A stretch of DNA of 64,000 bases from Thermococcus sp. JdFR-02 (GTDB lineage: Archaea > Methanobacteriota_B > Thermococci > Thermococcales > Thermococcaceae): assembly GCA_002009975.1 (NCBI GenBank), contig MTLP01000031.1:1-64000 (forward strand). Reading direction: 5' to 3'. Below the pieces are notes generated by a model. The model made no database searches. It was given only the letters and a program-made list of their open reading frames with translations, and was not told where the DNA came from. Made by a program: the position numbers and the translations under genes. This document shows positions 57,109 to 64,000 of the stretch, in pieces (positions within the stretch are counted from its first letter, which is position 1; every line of letters begins with the position of its first letter).

Positions 57109-57995
57109 TCCAATCCCCTCCCTGTAAGCTCTAAGAATACGTCTTCTAAAGTTGGCTCTTCAACTTTTACTGCTTTAATCTGCGAGCCTTCTTTAATGAG
57201 AATTTCAATTATCTTGGGCAAAGCTTGTCTCGGCTCTTTAACATGAATCCTTATGGAATTTTCTTTCTCTAAAACTCTTGGAAAGTTGTTTTTTAGCTTT
57301 TCAGCTCCTTTTAAAAGTCCTTCAACTTGAACTATACTCTCTTCCCCAAGCATTTCTTTAAGCTCTTTTGGAGTTCCGACTGCTATTATCTTTCCTTCAT
57401 TTATTATCGCAATCCTGTCAGCTAAAATCTCAGCCTCCTCCATGTAATGAGTGGCAAGTAAAATTGTCTTTCCTTCCTCTTTAAACTGCTTTATCTCCTC
57501 CCAAAGCTTCCTCCTTGATGGAACGTCTAATCCTGTCGAAGGTTCATCCAAAATCAGGATTTTTGGATCATACAAAAGTGAAATCGCCAAATTAAGTCTT
57601 CTTTTAAATCCTCCACTCAATTCTTTCGCCTTCTTCTTTGGAGGTAAATTAAAGCGTTTTATTAACTCACTAACCTTTTTCTTTGGAGCATCATATAAGT
57701 CAGCATAGAAGTTTAAATTCTCCTCAACCGTCAAGAGATTGTAAGCTATACTCTCTTGGGAAACATAACCAATCAATCTCCGCGTTCTCTTTGATATGGA
57801 CTCTCCAAAAATTCTTATCTCACCTTCGTCATATTTCAAACCTTCTGCAAGAATTCTCATTAAAGTGGTTTTTCCAGCACCATTAGGACCTAAAAGTCCA
57901 AATATTTCCCCTTCTTCAACTTCAAGATCAATTCCTTTCAAAGCTTGAAAATCACCATAGCTTTTCTTTAGATTTTTAATTTCAACCGCATACAT
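57105..57995 (-). CDS. ABC-2 type exporter ATP-binding protein
   Basis: 296 residues. Walker A GPNGAGKTTL, signature LSGGFKRRL, Walker B ILILDEPSTGLDV, H-loop ATHYMEEAE, and the C-terminal domain ending EEPTLEDVFLELTGRGLE. Partner of the downstream permease. GGTGAGTAC precedes the ATG. It is more distant from the NosF-type ATPases at 8842 and 32784 than these are from each other. Confidence 0.94.
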   Translation of the reverse strand: MYAVEIKNLKKSYGDFQALKGIDLEVEEGEIFGLLGPNGAGKTTLMRILAEGLKYDEGEIRIFGESISKRTRRLIGYVSQESIAYNLLTVEENLNFYADLYDAPKKKVSELIKRFNLPPKKKAKELSGGFKRRLNLAISLLYDPKILILDEPSTGLDVPSRRKLWEEIKQFKEEGKTILLATHYMEEAEILADRIAIINEGKIIAVGTPKELKEMLGEESIVQVEGLLKGAEKLKNNFPRVLEKENSIRIHVKEPRQALPKIIEILIKEGSQIKAVKVEEPTLEDVFLELTGRGLE

Positions 57996-58057
57996 GTACT
58001 CACCAAAAGGATTTTAACACCTCAAATTATTAAAAGGATGTAGTCTTTCTGAAATTC

Positions 58058-58119
58058 AGAAGGGATGATGATCGTTAGCCACTCTGAGGGATGAAGAAAA
58101 GAGGGTTAACTGACCTTCT
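58058..58119 (+). ncRNA. C/D-box sRNA (predicted 2'-O-methylation guide)
   Basis: All archaeal C/D elements are present at exact spacing. Terminal stem AGAAGG (58058-58063) / CCTTCT (58114-58119). C box ATGATGA (58065-58071), 12-nt guide TCGTTAGCCACT, D' box CTGA (58084-58087), 3-nt spacer, C' box ATGAAGA (58091-58097, one change from consensus), 12-nt guide AAAGAGGGTTAA, D box CTGA (58110-58113). It should bind L7Ae, Nop5 and fibrillarin and direct methylation in RNAs complementary to the guides. It overlaps the last codons of tmk on the opposite strand. Confidence 0.8.
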
Positions 58120-58744
58120 CAGCTCTTCCTAAAAGCTCATGTTCTACCAAAGCAACTATGTCGTTATGGATATCCTCTACAGGTGCGAGAGCATTTACGA
58201 TCCTGATCTCTTTAAATTTCTCGGCTAATTTCAAATAATTCTGTCTGACTCTCTTTTGAAGCTCTGTTATTTTGTCAAACTCGCTCTTAATTTTCCTACC
58301 ATCTATTCTTTTCATACTCTCTTTTACAGGTAAATCCAACAATATAGTTAAATCGGGACGAATAGCGAAAGAATTAATGTTAATAAGCCATTCTAAATCG
58401 AGACCACGTGCCCATTGATAAGCCAGAGACGAATAGAAATACCTATCAGAAATGACAACTTTTCCTTGCTTTAGAGCTGGTTCAATCAATTTTTTAACAT
58501 GTTCAGCCCTATCTGCGGCAAAGAGCAAAGCTTCAGCCTCATGACTAATTTTCGCACCATCAATAATACCCTCTCTTCCACCAGTTAAGACTAATCTTCT
58601 AATTAACTTTCCAAAATCAGTATCTGTTGGCTCTTTTGTCAAGACAACTTCGTATCCAATGTTCTCAAACCATTTAGCCAATAATTTAGCTTGAGTTGAT
58701 TTTCCTGCACCATCAATGCCTTCTATGACTATGAACATGCCCAT
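58106..58744 (-). CDS. tmk: Thymidylate kinase
   Basis: 212 residues. P-loop [12 protein letters not shown], the DR-x motif [23 protein letters not shown], and [13 protein letters not shown]. Phosphorylates dTMP to dTDP with ATP. Several ATG/GTG codons lie together at the start (58750, 58744, 58738); GGAGGTG fits 58744 best. Its 3' end overlaps the C/D-box sRNA on the other strand. Confidence 0.95.
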   Translation of the reverse strand: MGMFIVIEGIDGAGKSTQAKLLAKWFENIGYEVVLTKEPTDTDFGKLIRRLVLTGGREGIIDGAKISHEAEALLFAADRAEHVKKLIEPALKQGKVVISDRYFYSSLAYQWARGLDLEWLININSFAIRPDLTILLDLPVKESMKRIDGRKIKSEFDKITELQKRVRQNYLKLAEKFKEIRIVNALAPVEDIHNDIVALVEHELLGRAEKVS

Positions 58745-58842
58745 CCCCACACCTCCACAAATAAGAAGGACCGCTGTTAAATGATAGAGGATACAGTATT
58801 TAATTCTTTTTCGTCAAAATTTTGCTAAAACCGGGAAGAGGT

Positions 58843-59544
58843 TTAAAGGGAGCGCAGATAATCTAAGAGCTTCCACATACTCTTGAAACTCTTTTCCTCT
58901 TCCCCATAAAATTCCACTACCCCTTCTGGCTTGAAGCGTAAGCCAAATATGTAGTTCCCTTTCTTAAGTTTTTGAAGAAATACTTCTTTGGGCTTTGGTG
59001 GAACATAACTCGTCATCATATCGTTTATTAATTCTGCTTCAAAACCAAAGTGCTCGTTAAATCTTGGGAAGAGCAAAACGGCTGGAGTGTTCATACAATC
59101 AACAAGAACTTTTCCTTCAAGCTTGATGTTGTAGTGCTTAAAGACTTCATGGAGAAAGTCCTCAAGGGCATTTGGATAATAAACCGTTGCGCCTATGTCA
59201 TTTGGAGGAGCTTCGATAAAATTCTTGCTTTCTATTATAGCATCTATTTCATCCACATCAATTCCTCCAACTTCAACTCTAACCCCTTTGTGATAGTAGA
59301 TGTAAGCCAGGGGAAGTCCCTTTTTGTGGGCAAAATCTCTGAGAACTATAAGTGGAATTAATCGCACATCCATTATAGCAGAGCCAGTGCTAACAACACC
59401 AACAACTAGTGCTCTCTTACCATATCGTGAAATTGCCCTTCCATCTCTTCCAACAATTATTGTCCCTTGAGTCACTGTTCCAACTGCCCTTCCTAATAGA
59501 GCCAACTCTTCTGGATTAAACTTTTCGGAATGGTAAATTTCCAT
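58843..59544 (-). CDS. Truncated, probably inactive phosphohexomutase-like protein
   Basis: 233 residues that follow phosphomannomutase/phosphoglucomutase domains I and part of II: PEELALLGRAVGTVTQGTIIVGRDGRAIS, VVSTGSAIMDVRLIPLIVL, then EGKVLVDCMNTPAVLLFPRFNEHFGFEAELIND. The catalytic T-A-S-H-N-P loop is replaced by YIYYHKG, the metal-binding D-G-D-A-D-R motif by YIFGLRFKPEG, and domains III-IV are missing (family length about 450). There is no frameshift, so it is a stable short form. It follows the nucleotidyltransferase gene by about 11 bases with GAGGTGATAAAAA before the ATG. Possibly a structural or regulatory partner of that enzyme. Confidence 0.75.
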   Translation of the reverse strand: MEIYHSEKFNPEELALLGRAVGTVTQGTIIVGRDGRAISRYGKRALVVGVVSTGSAIMDVRLIPLIVLRDFAHKKGLPLAYIYYHKGVRVEVGGIDVDEIDAIIESKNFIEAPPNDIGATVYYPNALEDFLHEVFKHYNIKLEGKVLVDCMNTPAVLLFPRFNEHFGFEAELINDMMTSYVPPKPKEVFLQKLKKGNYIFGLRFKPEGVVEFYGEEEKSFKSMWKLLDYLRSL

Positions 59545-59555
59545 TTTTTATCACC

Positions 59556-60641
59556 TCAATCTGGCAATATTATGCTTTCTTTCCCAATTCTTGATTCAAC
59601 CCAAATCTTGATATTAGCGCCAATTTTCGTGAACTCTTCAATAACACTGTTATCCCCAATAACGCTACCTTCTTCAATTACAGCACCTTTACCTATATAG
59701 ACATTCTCTCCAATTATTGCTTCCCTTATTTCAGCCCCTTCTTCAATTACAGTATTTGAAAATATTACAGAGCGTTCTATTTTAACATTTCTCCCAATTT
59801 CAACATTATCACCTATCACAGCAAATCCTCTCACATTAAAGCGTCTAAGTCTACATCTCTTTCCTGTAAATATCGCTCCTCCATATTCAATGTTCCCTTT
59901 TAAGGTGTCTACTCTAATCTCTCTAAGCCTTAACTTTCCAAAGAAGGCATCTTCAGTTGCCTGCAAATAGCTCGAAGGTCTCCCAACATCATTCCAATAT
60001 TCTTTAAATGGAAACCCATATAATGGTAAATTTTCCTCGAGCATCTTTGGGAATAGGTTTAGAGAATAATCAAAATTTTCCCCCTTAGGAACTAAGTCAA
60101 AAACCTCTGGTTCAAAAACATAAATTCCAGCATTGACGAGATTGCTAAAGGCTTCTTCAGGTTTTGGCTTTTCTTTAAACCTCAATATTCTATTATCGCT
60201 ATCTACGATTGCAACACCGTATTGTGTAGGATCTTCAACTTGAGAAAGGGCAATTGTAGCTAAGGCTTTTTTCTTTTTATGGAACTCAAAAAGCTCTATT
60301 AAGGTAAGATTTGTCAAAACATCACTTGAAGCCACTATAAAAGTATCATCTATTTTATCCACAACCTTTTTAGTCGCACCAGCTGTTCCAAGATTTATAT
60401 TTTCTCCATTAGAATAATGTATCTCTATTCCATACTCACTACCATCCCCAAAATAATTCATAATCCTCTCTTTTAGATATCCAACTAAGACAAATACCTC
60501 ATCAACCCCAGCTTCAATTAGGTTCCTAAGAATATATTCCATCATAGGCTTATTAAAAAATGGTATCATGGGTTTAGGTCTGTAAACTGTTAAAGGAAGC
60601 AATCTTGTTCCTTTTCCACCTGCCATAAGGACTGCTTGCAT
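59556..60641 (-). CDS. Sugar-phosphate nucleotidyltransferase with left-handed beta-helix
   Basis: 361 residues. Nucleotidyltransferase signature VLMAGGKGTRLLPLTVYRPKPMIPFFNKPMMEYIL, the Asp of IVASSDVL, and NAGIYVFEPEVFDLVP, then hexapeptide repeats (about 245-355: GDNVEIGRNVKIERSVIF, ENVYIGKGAVIEEG, GDNSVIEEF). Makes an NDP-sugar, most likely GDP-mannose or a glucose derivative, for glycans. In some bacteria the same domains are fused to a phosphomannomutase-like domain, which here appears as the separate, degenerate next gene. Confidence 0.9.
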   Translation of the reverse strand: MQAVLMAGGKGTRLLPLTVYRPKPMIPFFNKPMMEYILRNLIEAGVDEVFVLVGYLKERIMNYFGDGSEYGIEIHYSNGENINLGTAGATKKVVDKIDDTFIVASSDVLTNLTLIELFEFHKKKKALATIALSQVEDPTQYGVAIVDSDNRILRFKEKPKPEEAFSNLVNAGIYVFEPEVFDLVPKGENFDYSLNLFPKMLEENLPLYGFPFKEYWNDVGRPSSYLQATEDAFFGKLRLREIRVDTLKGNIEYGGAIFTGKRCRLRRFNVRGFAVIGDNVEIGRNVKIERSVIFSNTVIEEGAEIREAIIGENVYIGKGAVIEEGSVIGDNSVIEEFTKIGANIKIWVESRIGKESIILPD

Positions 60642-60817
60642 AATTACACCACATAAAGTCTATCCTCTCGATAGGTTAAATATTTAGTGGTTTGATGGAT
60701 GATAAACGACTAAAAACAACAAAGATACCAATATAACTTTCTGAAAGAATGCCAATGTCAAATAGGAAAGACTAATAAATGGAAGGCATAATAAGATTTG
60801 AGTGGTGAATAGGAACA

Positions 60818-61435
60818 ATGGAGGATATAGAGGAGTTTGAGTATGAGCCGAGAAGTGTTAAAGAGTTATTTATTGAGATGAAAAACATCGTTGAGTTGAT
60901 GGTTGACCTTGCGTATTCATCAATTCTCTTTGGAGATAAGGAAATAGCTGAAGAAGTTCTTGATTTGGAAGAACGGATGGATTTGCTTAATTATCAAATG
61001 ATGGTTCATGCTGTTCTCGCTGCAAGGAATGTAAAAGAAGCAGAAAAAGTAACGTCTATACTCCAAATGGCAAACGCAATAGAAGACATTTCAAATGCAG
61101 CTGGAGATTTAGCTAAAATGGTTCTTGAGGGATTGGAACCTCATCCAGTTATAAAGGAGGCAATATTGGAGAGTGAAGAAATCATTGCAAAGATAACTGT
61201 GACTCCCAATTCAATTTTAGCCGGGAAAACCCTTGGTGAATTAAAATTAGCAAGCAATACTGGGGTTTGGATAATAGCTGTAAGGAGAGGCAAAAGGTGG
61301 ATATTTGCACCTGACAAAGACTTTAGGATAAAACCTTTGGATGTATTAATTGGAAGAGGCACCCACACATCAATAGAGCACTTAAAGGAGATAGCGAGAG
61401 GAGTTATAAGGGTGGTTGGTCATGAAAGAGCTTGA
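60818..61435 (+). CDS. PhoU-like / TrkA_C regulatory protein (first of a tandem pair)
   Basis: 205 residues. The N-terminal about 115 residues form a PhoU-like helical bundle (ELFIEMKNIVELMVDLAYSSILFGDKEIAEEVLDLEERMD, AIEDISNAAGDLAKMVLEG). The C-terminal RCK_C/TrkA_C domain (NSILAGKTLGELKLASNTGVWIIAVRRGKRWIFAPDKDFRIKPLDVLIGRG) usually binds small ligands or ions. Such proteins control K+ or divalent cation transport. GGTGAATAGGAACA precedes the ATG. Confidence 0.88.
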   Translation: MEDIEEFEYEPRSVKELFIEMKNIVELMVDLAYSSILFGDKEIAEEVLDLEERMDLLNYQMMVHAVLAARNVKEAEKVTSILQMANAIEDISNAAGDLAKMVLEGLEPHPVIKEAILESEEIIAKITVTPNSILAGKTLGELKLASNTGVWIIAVRRGKRWIFAPDKDFRIKPLDVLIGRGTHTSIEHLKEIARGVIRVVGHERA

Positions 61436-62024
61436 AGAGATAAAGGATATTTTAATTGAGATGAAAAATCTCTCATCTCTAATGATAGATTTGGCTTTTT
61501 CATCTGTCATGTATAACAGTGAGGACATTGCTGATGAGGTTTATATTTTAGAGGATAAAGTAGATGATCTAACCTTAAAAGTTAAGAAACTTGCATTGAA
61601 TGCTGCAAAATATGAAGAAAATCCAGATAAGCTTCTAAGCATAATAGAAATGGCTACAATAAATGAGCAAATTTCGGATTCTGCCTACGAAATAGCAGAT
61701 TTGGTTTTAAGAGATGTTGAACCTCACCCAATAATAAGAAAGATCATGCACGATGTTGAAGAGGAGATTGGTAGAGTTAAGGTAAATGAAGGCTCCATCC
61801 TCATAGGACAAACACTAAAACAGCTCAAGTTACCAACAAAGATAGGAGTTAAGATTTTGGCGATAAAAAGAGGAACCCGCTACATATATAACCCAAGCAA
61901 AGATGAGGAGATAAAAGAGGGAGATATTTTAATCGCTGTAGGTTCTGGGATTGATAGACTTAGAGAGCTCTCAAATGAGGTAGAAGAAGAGGGAGAGATG
62001 TTTGAAGAGGAAGAAGAGGAGTGA
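61422..62024 (+). CDS. PhoU-like / TrkA_C regulatory protein (second of a tandem pair)
   Basis: 200 residues, same two-domain layout as the gene before it (ILIEMKNLSSLMIDLAFSSVMYNSEDIADEVYILEDKVDDL; GSILIGQTLKQLKLPTKIGVKILAIKRGTRYIYNPSKDEEIKEGDILIAVG), with a very acidic tail (EEEGEMFEEEEEE). It starts inside the end of the first gene (14-base overlap; GGTGG at 61411-61415), so the two are translationally coupled and probably form a heterodimer. A TTG at 61416 is less likely. Confidence 0.88.
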   Translation: MKELEEIKDILIEMKNLSSLMIDLAFSSVMYNSEDIADEVYILEDKVDDLTLKVKKLALNAAKYEENPDKLLSIIEMATINEQISDSAYEIADLVLRDVEPHPIIRKIMHDVEEEIGRVKVNEGSILIGQTLKQLKLPTKIGVKILAIKRGTRYIYNPSKDEEIKEGDILIAVGSGIDRLRELSNEVEEEGEMFEEEEEE

Positions 62025-62064
62025 TTTTAATTTGCAGCATAGTGCTCAACTCTAGAACACCTTA

Positions 62065-62619
62065 TCACCGATAGTCTAATGAGATTTCTACGCTATAATT
62101 GGCTTCACCCCAGATATTTACTACTAACGTCTTAATTTTAACCTTTGGATTAATTTCAAGAACAGGCTGTGCAAGGATATCGAAACATCCTGCTTCAGAC
62201 CTACATTCCTTATCGTCGCAAATCTTCCAACTTGGTCTTGGATCACATTTGTAAAAGTAAAACTTCAGGAAGAGGGTCTCATTTTCATAAGCACAAGTCG
62301 TTAGGTTGAAAAAGGGATTTCCAGCACCATAGAATCCAAAAATTATGGTAATTTTATTATCCTTAATTAGCACACTACTATTATTAACTCTTGTCCTATT
62401 TCCTTTGGGAATTTCTTCAAAGAAGGGCAATATCCTTCTGTATTCAACAAAATTAGAGCAGTTAGATTGCCAAATGGAGGGCTTTCTCACGACTTTAAAA
62501 TGTTCATTCATGCTTATGTTGTTTGGGGTGGTTTCATTAATACTTATTTCCCGATTGTGATAAAAGAAAACAGCAACAAGCAAAAGCAGAAAAAGGGATA
62601 TTAAAGCTTTCTTGAACAT
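62065..62619 (-). CDS. Hypothetical membrane-anchored protein, family A member 1
   Basis: 184 residues. An N-terminal TM helix (FKKALISLFLLLLVAVFFY) anchors an outer domain with six Cys and several N-x-S/T sequons (NCS, NRT, NSS, NLT, NET, NYS). It shares with the protein at 63394 the blocks IWQSNCSNFVEY, IPKGNRTRVNNSSVLIK, FNLTTCAYENETLFLKF and EINPKVKIKTLVVNIWG. Function unknown. GAGGTGTCTCAAG precedes the ATG. Its 3' end faces the PhoU/TrkA_C pair. Confidence 0.75.
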   Translation of the reverse strand: MFKKALISLFLLLLVAVFFYHNREISINETTPNNISMNEHFKVVRKPSIWQSNCSNFVEYRRILPFFEEIPKGNRTRVNNSSVLIKDNKITIIFGFYGAGNPFFNLTTCAYENETLFLKFYFYKCDPRPSWKICDDKECRSEAGCFDILAQPVLEINPKVKIKTLVVNIWGEANYSVEISLDYR

Positions 62620-62731
62620 CTTGAGACACCTCAGGTATTACTTTCAAATCTTATCTAGTGTTAACCTTCATATTTTCATTTTTCGATAATTAAGTTATTG
62701 TTAAAATCTATGTAAACTTCTTTTTAAGACA

Positions 62732-63154
62732 TTAATCCTTAAAGACAAAAATTTCTGTTTTTGTAACCTTCTTCAAAAACTCAACTTTTAAGCCGCCATA
62801 ACCAACAAATTCACACCCCACCATTGTATCATTAGTTAAATTATATCTGTTCCTAGTTAAATTGAACACTTCCTCACATCTGTCATTAAGCCAAATTTTT
62901 ACCTCTACAGTTTCATTTCCCTTTTTGCATTCTATCGCAGTTATCTTATCAATCAAAAAATTCTCCTCAAATAAAACTGCCCCAACAATGGAGCCTACGG
63001 AAATTGTCCTATTGTCAACAATTTTTGTTTCACTCCAATTTGGAATTATCTCCACTAGGATATATTTCTCACAGGATAAGGGCGAATATTGAGGTTTATG
63101 CATTATCAACAAGAAAATAATGAGAAAAAGAAGGATTAACACTTTCCTAAACAT
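62732..63154 (-). CDS. Hypothetical membrane-anchored glycoprotein-like protein
   Basis: 140 residues with a single N-terminal TM helix (VLILLFLIIFLLIM) and an outer domain rich in sequons (NWS, NRT, NET, NLT, NDT) with four Cys. It is not clearly homologous to its neighbours but has the same build and lies between two family A genes on the same strand. The ATG at 63154 is chosen, following GGGGTGTATCATA. The 63155-63393 gap is AT-rich, with no gene seen. Confidence 0.65.
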   Translation of the reverse strand: MFRKVLILLFLIIFLLIMHKPQYSPLSCEKYILVEIIPNWSETKIVDNRTISVGSIVGAVLFEENFLIDKITAIECKKGNETVEVKIWLNDRCEEVFNLTRNRYNLTNDTMVGCEFVGYGGLKVEFLKKVTKTEIFVFKD

Positions 63155-63393
63155 TATGATACACCCCATGTTACATCACTCATTACTACTTCATTTAGTT
63201 CAGTCACACAGGAACTAGGAATCATTTACTATACTGTTATGACAAATTTTCCTTATATTTCTCTTTGTTATTTGTTCTAAGAGATTTCAATACTACAATT
63301 AGTATCATTATACATACAAACAGTCAACTTCTTAAGTTTGATTTTTAGTGTAATCTCAAGAATTGAGGATGCCAAGTCTCACAATTGTTGCGG

Positions 63394-63933
63394 TTATTTT
63401 TCACCTTCATGCCATTCCAGCGGATATCTCAGTGGAATTTCGAGTGTATAACGAAGCTTTCCCCAAGTTTGTATTACAAGCTTTTTGGCTTTTACTTTAG
63501 GAGTTATCTCAAGGATTGGAGGCTCTTTAATATCCAAGCATGTCCAAGTCACAGAAGAGACTTTGTTGTGATAGTAACAATCACCAAACTGAAACTTTAA
63601 AAAGAGTGTTTCATTCTCATAAGCACAAGAAGTCAAGTTAAAGTAATGGGGTATTGCTCCATAAAATCTCTCTTTTCTGAAAATTACTATAATTGTGCCA
63701 TTTTTGATTAATACCTCGCTATCCTCAACTTCTGTCCAATTTCCCTTAGGAACCCCTTCAACCGGTCTAAAAATCACCTTATAATCCACAAAGTCAGAGC
63801 AGTTAGGTTGCCAAGCAGGAAATTCTCTGGTTTTTGGGGAAATGTCAGTGTTGTGTTTTCCAACATTCCAAGTAACTATGATGATAACAAAAAGAAAAAG
63901 GAAAGTTAAAAATATTTGAACATTTCTTCGCAT
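63394..63933 (-). CDS. Hypothetical membrane-anchored protein, family A member 2
   Basis: 179 residues. N-terminal TM helix (NVQIFLTFLFLFVIIIVTW), outer domain with AWQPNCSDFVDY, VPKGNWTEVEDSEVLIK, FNLTSCAYENETLFLKF and ITPKVKAKKLVIQTWG, matching the protein at 62065 block for block. Four Cys and several N-x-S/T sequons. The ATG at 63933 follows GAAGGTG; the in-frame TTG at 63948 is part of the upstream gene's stop region. Function unknown. Confidence 0.75.
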   Translation of the reverse strand: MRRNVQIFLTFLFLFVIIIVTWNVGKHNTDISPKTREFPAWQPNCSDFVDYKVIFRPVEGVPKGNWTEVEDSEVLIKNGTIIVIFRKERFYGAIPHYFNLTSCAYENETLFLKFQFGDCYYHNKVSSVTWTCLDIKEPPILEITPKVKAKKLVIQTWGKLRYTLEIPLRYPLEWHEGEK

Positions 63934-63944
63934 TTTAAACACCT

Positions 63945-64000
63945 TCAACTAATATCAAGCACTATTCCCAAATCCTCTTCAATTCCATCAATAGGGCTAT
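63945..64000 (-). CDS. C-terminal end of an unknown gene (partial)
   Basis: The minus strand frame ends ...SPIDGIEEDLGIVLDIS followed by TGA at 63947-63945, which overlaps the ribosome binding site of the next gene, as in coupled genes. Only 17 codons are visible, so the frame is plausible but unproven. Confidence 0.35.
   Translation of the reverse strand, partial: SPIDGIEEDLGIVLDIS

Overview
The window comes from a hyperthermophilic euryarchaeon of the order Thermococcales (Thermococcus or a close relative). This follows from the unsplit RNA polymerase B subunit in a B-A'-A''-L30e-NusA-S12-S7 run, the order EF-1A - S10 - tRNA-Ser, a separate Bud32, the archease-RtcB pair, split glycine decarboxylase subunits, tRNA genes with encoded CCA, GGTGA-type ribosome binding sites and TATA-box promoters. 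The DNA is AT-rich outside the tRNAs. Genes are tightly packed and no stretch over 300 bases lacks a gene.

Layout. 1-5046: end of a thermosome gene, membrane proteins, Bud32, a MutS-like ATPase, MoaC and a UPF0145 protein. 5099-12960: an ABC-transporter island. Three NosY-like permeases, one ATPase and a large NEW3-domain surface protein lie on the plus strand. Embedded in them is a minus-strand block encoding a small cationic secreted peptide, two small membrane proteins and a SpoIIM/DUF95 protein. 12989-16990: RtcB, archease, PanB, an EamA exporter and a PqqD-like protein. 17037-32575: the translation and transcription core (tRNA-Ser, S10, EF-1A, EF-2, S7, S12, NusA, L30e, RNAP A'', A', B, H) and five more tRNAs. 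32784-36686: a second ATPase-permease-NEW3 cassette, paralogous to the first. 36748-39619: glycine decarboxylase. 39781-41795: a NifS-like protein, a TusA-like protein and an IscU-like protein. 41852-45067: a HAD protein, a phosphoesterase, a PrsW protease and a lipoprotein. 45070-54821: a glycerol / glycerophosphodiester region (GlpQ, GlpK, an ABC importer, a HAD phosphatase, a DHH protein and a GpsA-like dehydrogenase). 54991-64000: an alpha/beta hydrolase, an ABC-2 exporter, Tmk overlapped by a C/D-box sRNA, a nucleotidyltransferase with a degenerate phosphohexomutase, tandem PhoU-TrkA_C proteins and a cluster of paralogous anchored glycoprotein-like genes.

The best candidate for a new system is the island at 5099-12960. 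The leader-bearing peptide (101 aa) beside SpoIIM/DUF95, small membrane proteins and ABC-transporter genes resembles the layout of circular bacteriocin (AS-48/carnocyclin) clusters. The divergent promoters of the peptide block and the transporter operon share a 9-base box. The first permease has an 18-bp palindrome over its predicted transcription start. Other points of note are a cysteine desulfurase homologue without its PLP lysine, a truncated phosphohexomutase without its catalytic motifs, hairpins before and after EF-1A, and a clean C/D-box sRNA antisense to the end of tmk. Functions are read from sequence motifs and context only; no database search was run.
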